Source of the DNA: Gonocerus acuteangulatus
Taxonomy: Eukaryota; Arthropoda; Insecta; Hemiptera; Coreidae
Direction of reading: 5' to 3'
Length of the DNA: 64,000 nucleotides
Assembly (NCBI GenBank): GCA_946811695.1
Contig: OX328132.1
Coordinates: 58,026,197 to 58,090,196 of the forward strand
The stretch's first letter is position 1; every line of letters begins with the position of its first letter. The translations under genes and the position numbers were made by a program. Under the pieces are notes generated by a model. It saw only the letters and a list, made by a program, of their open reading frames with translations, was not told the origin of the DNA and made no database searches. Of this stretch, positions 62,563-64,000 are shown one piece after another.

Positions 62563-64000
62563 TGTTTTTTTATATTTTTGTATTGACAGGTGTTCCACAT
62601 AACCCTTACTTTTGTTAGTAGGGAAAGTCCAGTTTTAAATAAAACTGAACATAGATGCACATACTTGTGAATAATACATTTATTTTAAACATATTTTTTT
62701 AAAAGATGTATAAATTTTGTTAATTAGATCATTTAAGTTTTATGTTGGTTATGTTAGTTTTGTAATTGAAAACAGTAAAAATATAAAGAAAAGACTTTAA
62801 TTTTAAGAGTCCAGTATTATAATTAGAAGATTGTAAAATATATGTAATGCTCTTATTATGCATTAGTTTGTTCGCTGGAGAAGAAAGTTTCAGCTTCTTA
62901 GATTTTTTTTTTAAATAATAGAAGTGAAACCATTAAAAGAATTAAATGGTACATGATAATAAGAACAGAATTTCTAAATAAACCGGCCATCTACTTGTAA
63001 ATGTTGTTATTGAGTTAAACAAATTGACTAAATTGTTTTTACAATAAAACCTTTAAAGTACTTTAATAGCACTTGTGGATAATCCCTAACAAGTACTTTA
63101 ATAGTTTCTTCCATAAATTAAATAAGCTGTGATTACTTATAAATAATCTGTCTTTTCTTTTTTTAGTGTGTGCATTATCACTCTGTAATGTTTCAGTATG
63201 AATTTATATGTGTATGTATAAAAGTGAATGTGTAAGTATTCATACGGACATTTATCAAAGCATTTTCTAAATTGAACAATTCTGCTTAATGTTTCATAAA
63301 TATTTAAGTTTTTGTTCTGTACAGCATCTTCTTGAGTCTACACAATACAAAATATCCATAATTCTCTTGTTTTATTTTCGACTTGAACCATTACAACCTC
63401 CTACAAGCAATACATTTTTGCGTGGGTACATTTGCATAATACATAATGTTAGAATAAATTGATAAAGGATATTCACAATTTCCTTTCTATTTTATTACAA
63501 AACCACTGCTTGGCAATTAATAACGTACATAGAAAAAAAAGAAGTAATGATTCAATATAAATTAACTAATTGAATTTAAATCATACTGACAATGCTCGAT
63601 GCAAAACTAAAGAGTCATACTTTCATGGACCAGGGCTTCCCTCGTAGGAAGGCTGAGGGGTACAATTGATCTCTTAGGTCAAGCTTCTTTTCTCTGAGGG
63701 GACCCTGAACATCAATTTAATCTAATTTTAGGTTGAATCTATCTTGCCTACGCAATCTCTGCTTCAGCACAAGTGATATTTCCTAAATGATTATAGTACT
63801 GAGTTTGCAGTTGAGAAAAAAATCTGTAAAGGTAATTGAATGTGGGAGTCAATGCAAACACCAAATGACAGGCTTGTTATACGTTTTCAAGAAAAAGAGA
63901 ATGTCTTCATGGCACCTGCAAAGGCTGTTATAGGCCATTTCGGCAATCAGAAACTGTTACGAGATGCTCTAACGTTTTCCCTGAGAAAAGCACTAGGCTT

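Larger units (their letters stand above)
57748..64000. other. SPP 3' UTR and downstream AT-rich flank
   Basis: No recognised gene. Many AATAAA and ATTTA motifs and several T runs. The last 400 bases (63600-64000) are less AT-rich but gave no frame I could assign. Confidence 0.4.

Overview
The window is a piece of an AT-rich animal nuclear genome, most likely an arthropod. Genes are split by long GT-AG introns, there are no operons, and most of the DNA is mobile-element debris. The insect placement is an inference from protein similarity to remembered fly and human orthologues; the order cannot be fixed from the sequence.

Three genes are supported. (1) A cytochrome bc1 complex subunit 10 (UQCR11-like) C-terminal coding exon lies on the minus strand at 10421-10544. 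Its likely 3' UTR exon is near 2945-3061, and its first exon was not found. (2) A complete ten-exon ERp57/PDIA3-type protein disulfide isomerase occupies the minus strand at 28056-39783: 485 aa, two CGHC sites, C-terminal KDEL. (3) A complete eight-exon signal peptide peptidase (SPP/HM13) occupies the plus strand at 41527-57747: 393 aa, with YD, GLGD and PAL motifs and a C-terminal KKNK. Genes 2 and 3 are divergent, 1.74 kb apart, and both products act in the endoplasmic reticulum, one in lumenal disulfide exchange and glycoprotein folding, the other in cleaving signal-peptide remnants in the membrane.

Region by region: 1-28 kb is almost wholly repeats. These are two related families of Helentron/HINE-like elements that carry (TA)n tracts and internal tandem repeats, LTR relics, a tRNA-derived SINE nested in an LTR element nested in a HINE-like copy, MULE-like and hairpin MITEs, a solo LTR, very large perfect or near-perfect inverted repeats, a piggyBac-like fragment, a DDE transposase relic and a 1.75-kb foldback-type DNA element. 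28-40 kb is PDIA3, with a Penelope-like relic, a perfect 227-bp-arm inverted repeat and a MITE in its introns. 39.8-41.5 kb is the shared upstream region with C-rich repeats. 41.5-57.7 kb is SPP, with MITE, SINE, HINE-like and three non-LTR retrotransposon relics in introns. 57.7-64 kb is SPP 3' UTR/flank with two long (TA)n tracts and no recognised gene.

The most interesting pattern is that two diverged HINE-like families share one architecture while their terminal inverted repeats and terminal hairpins have changed in step. Microsatellites across the window sit at one fixed position inside these elements.
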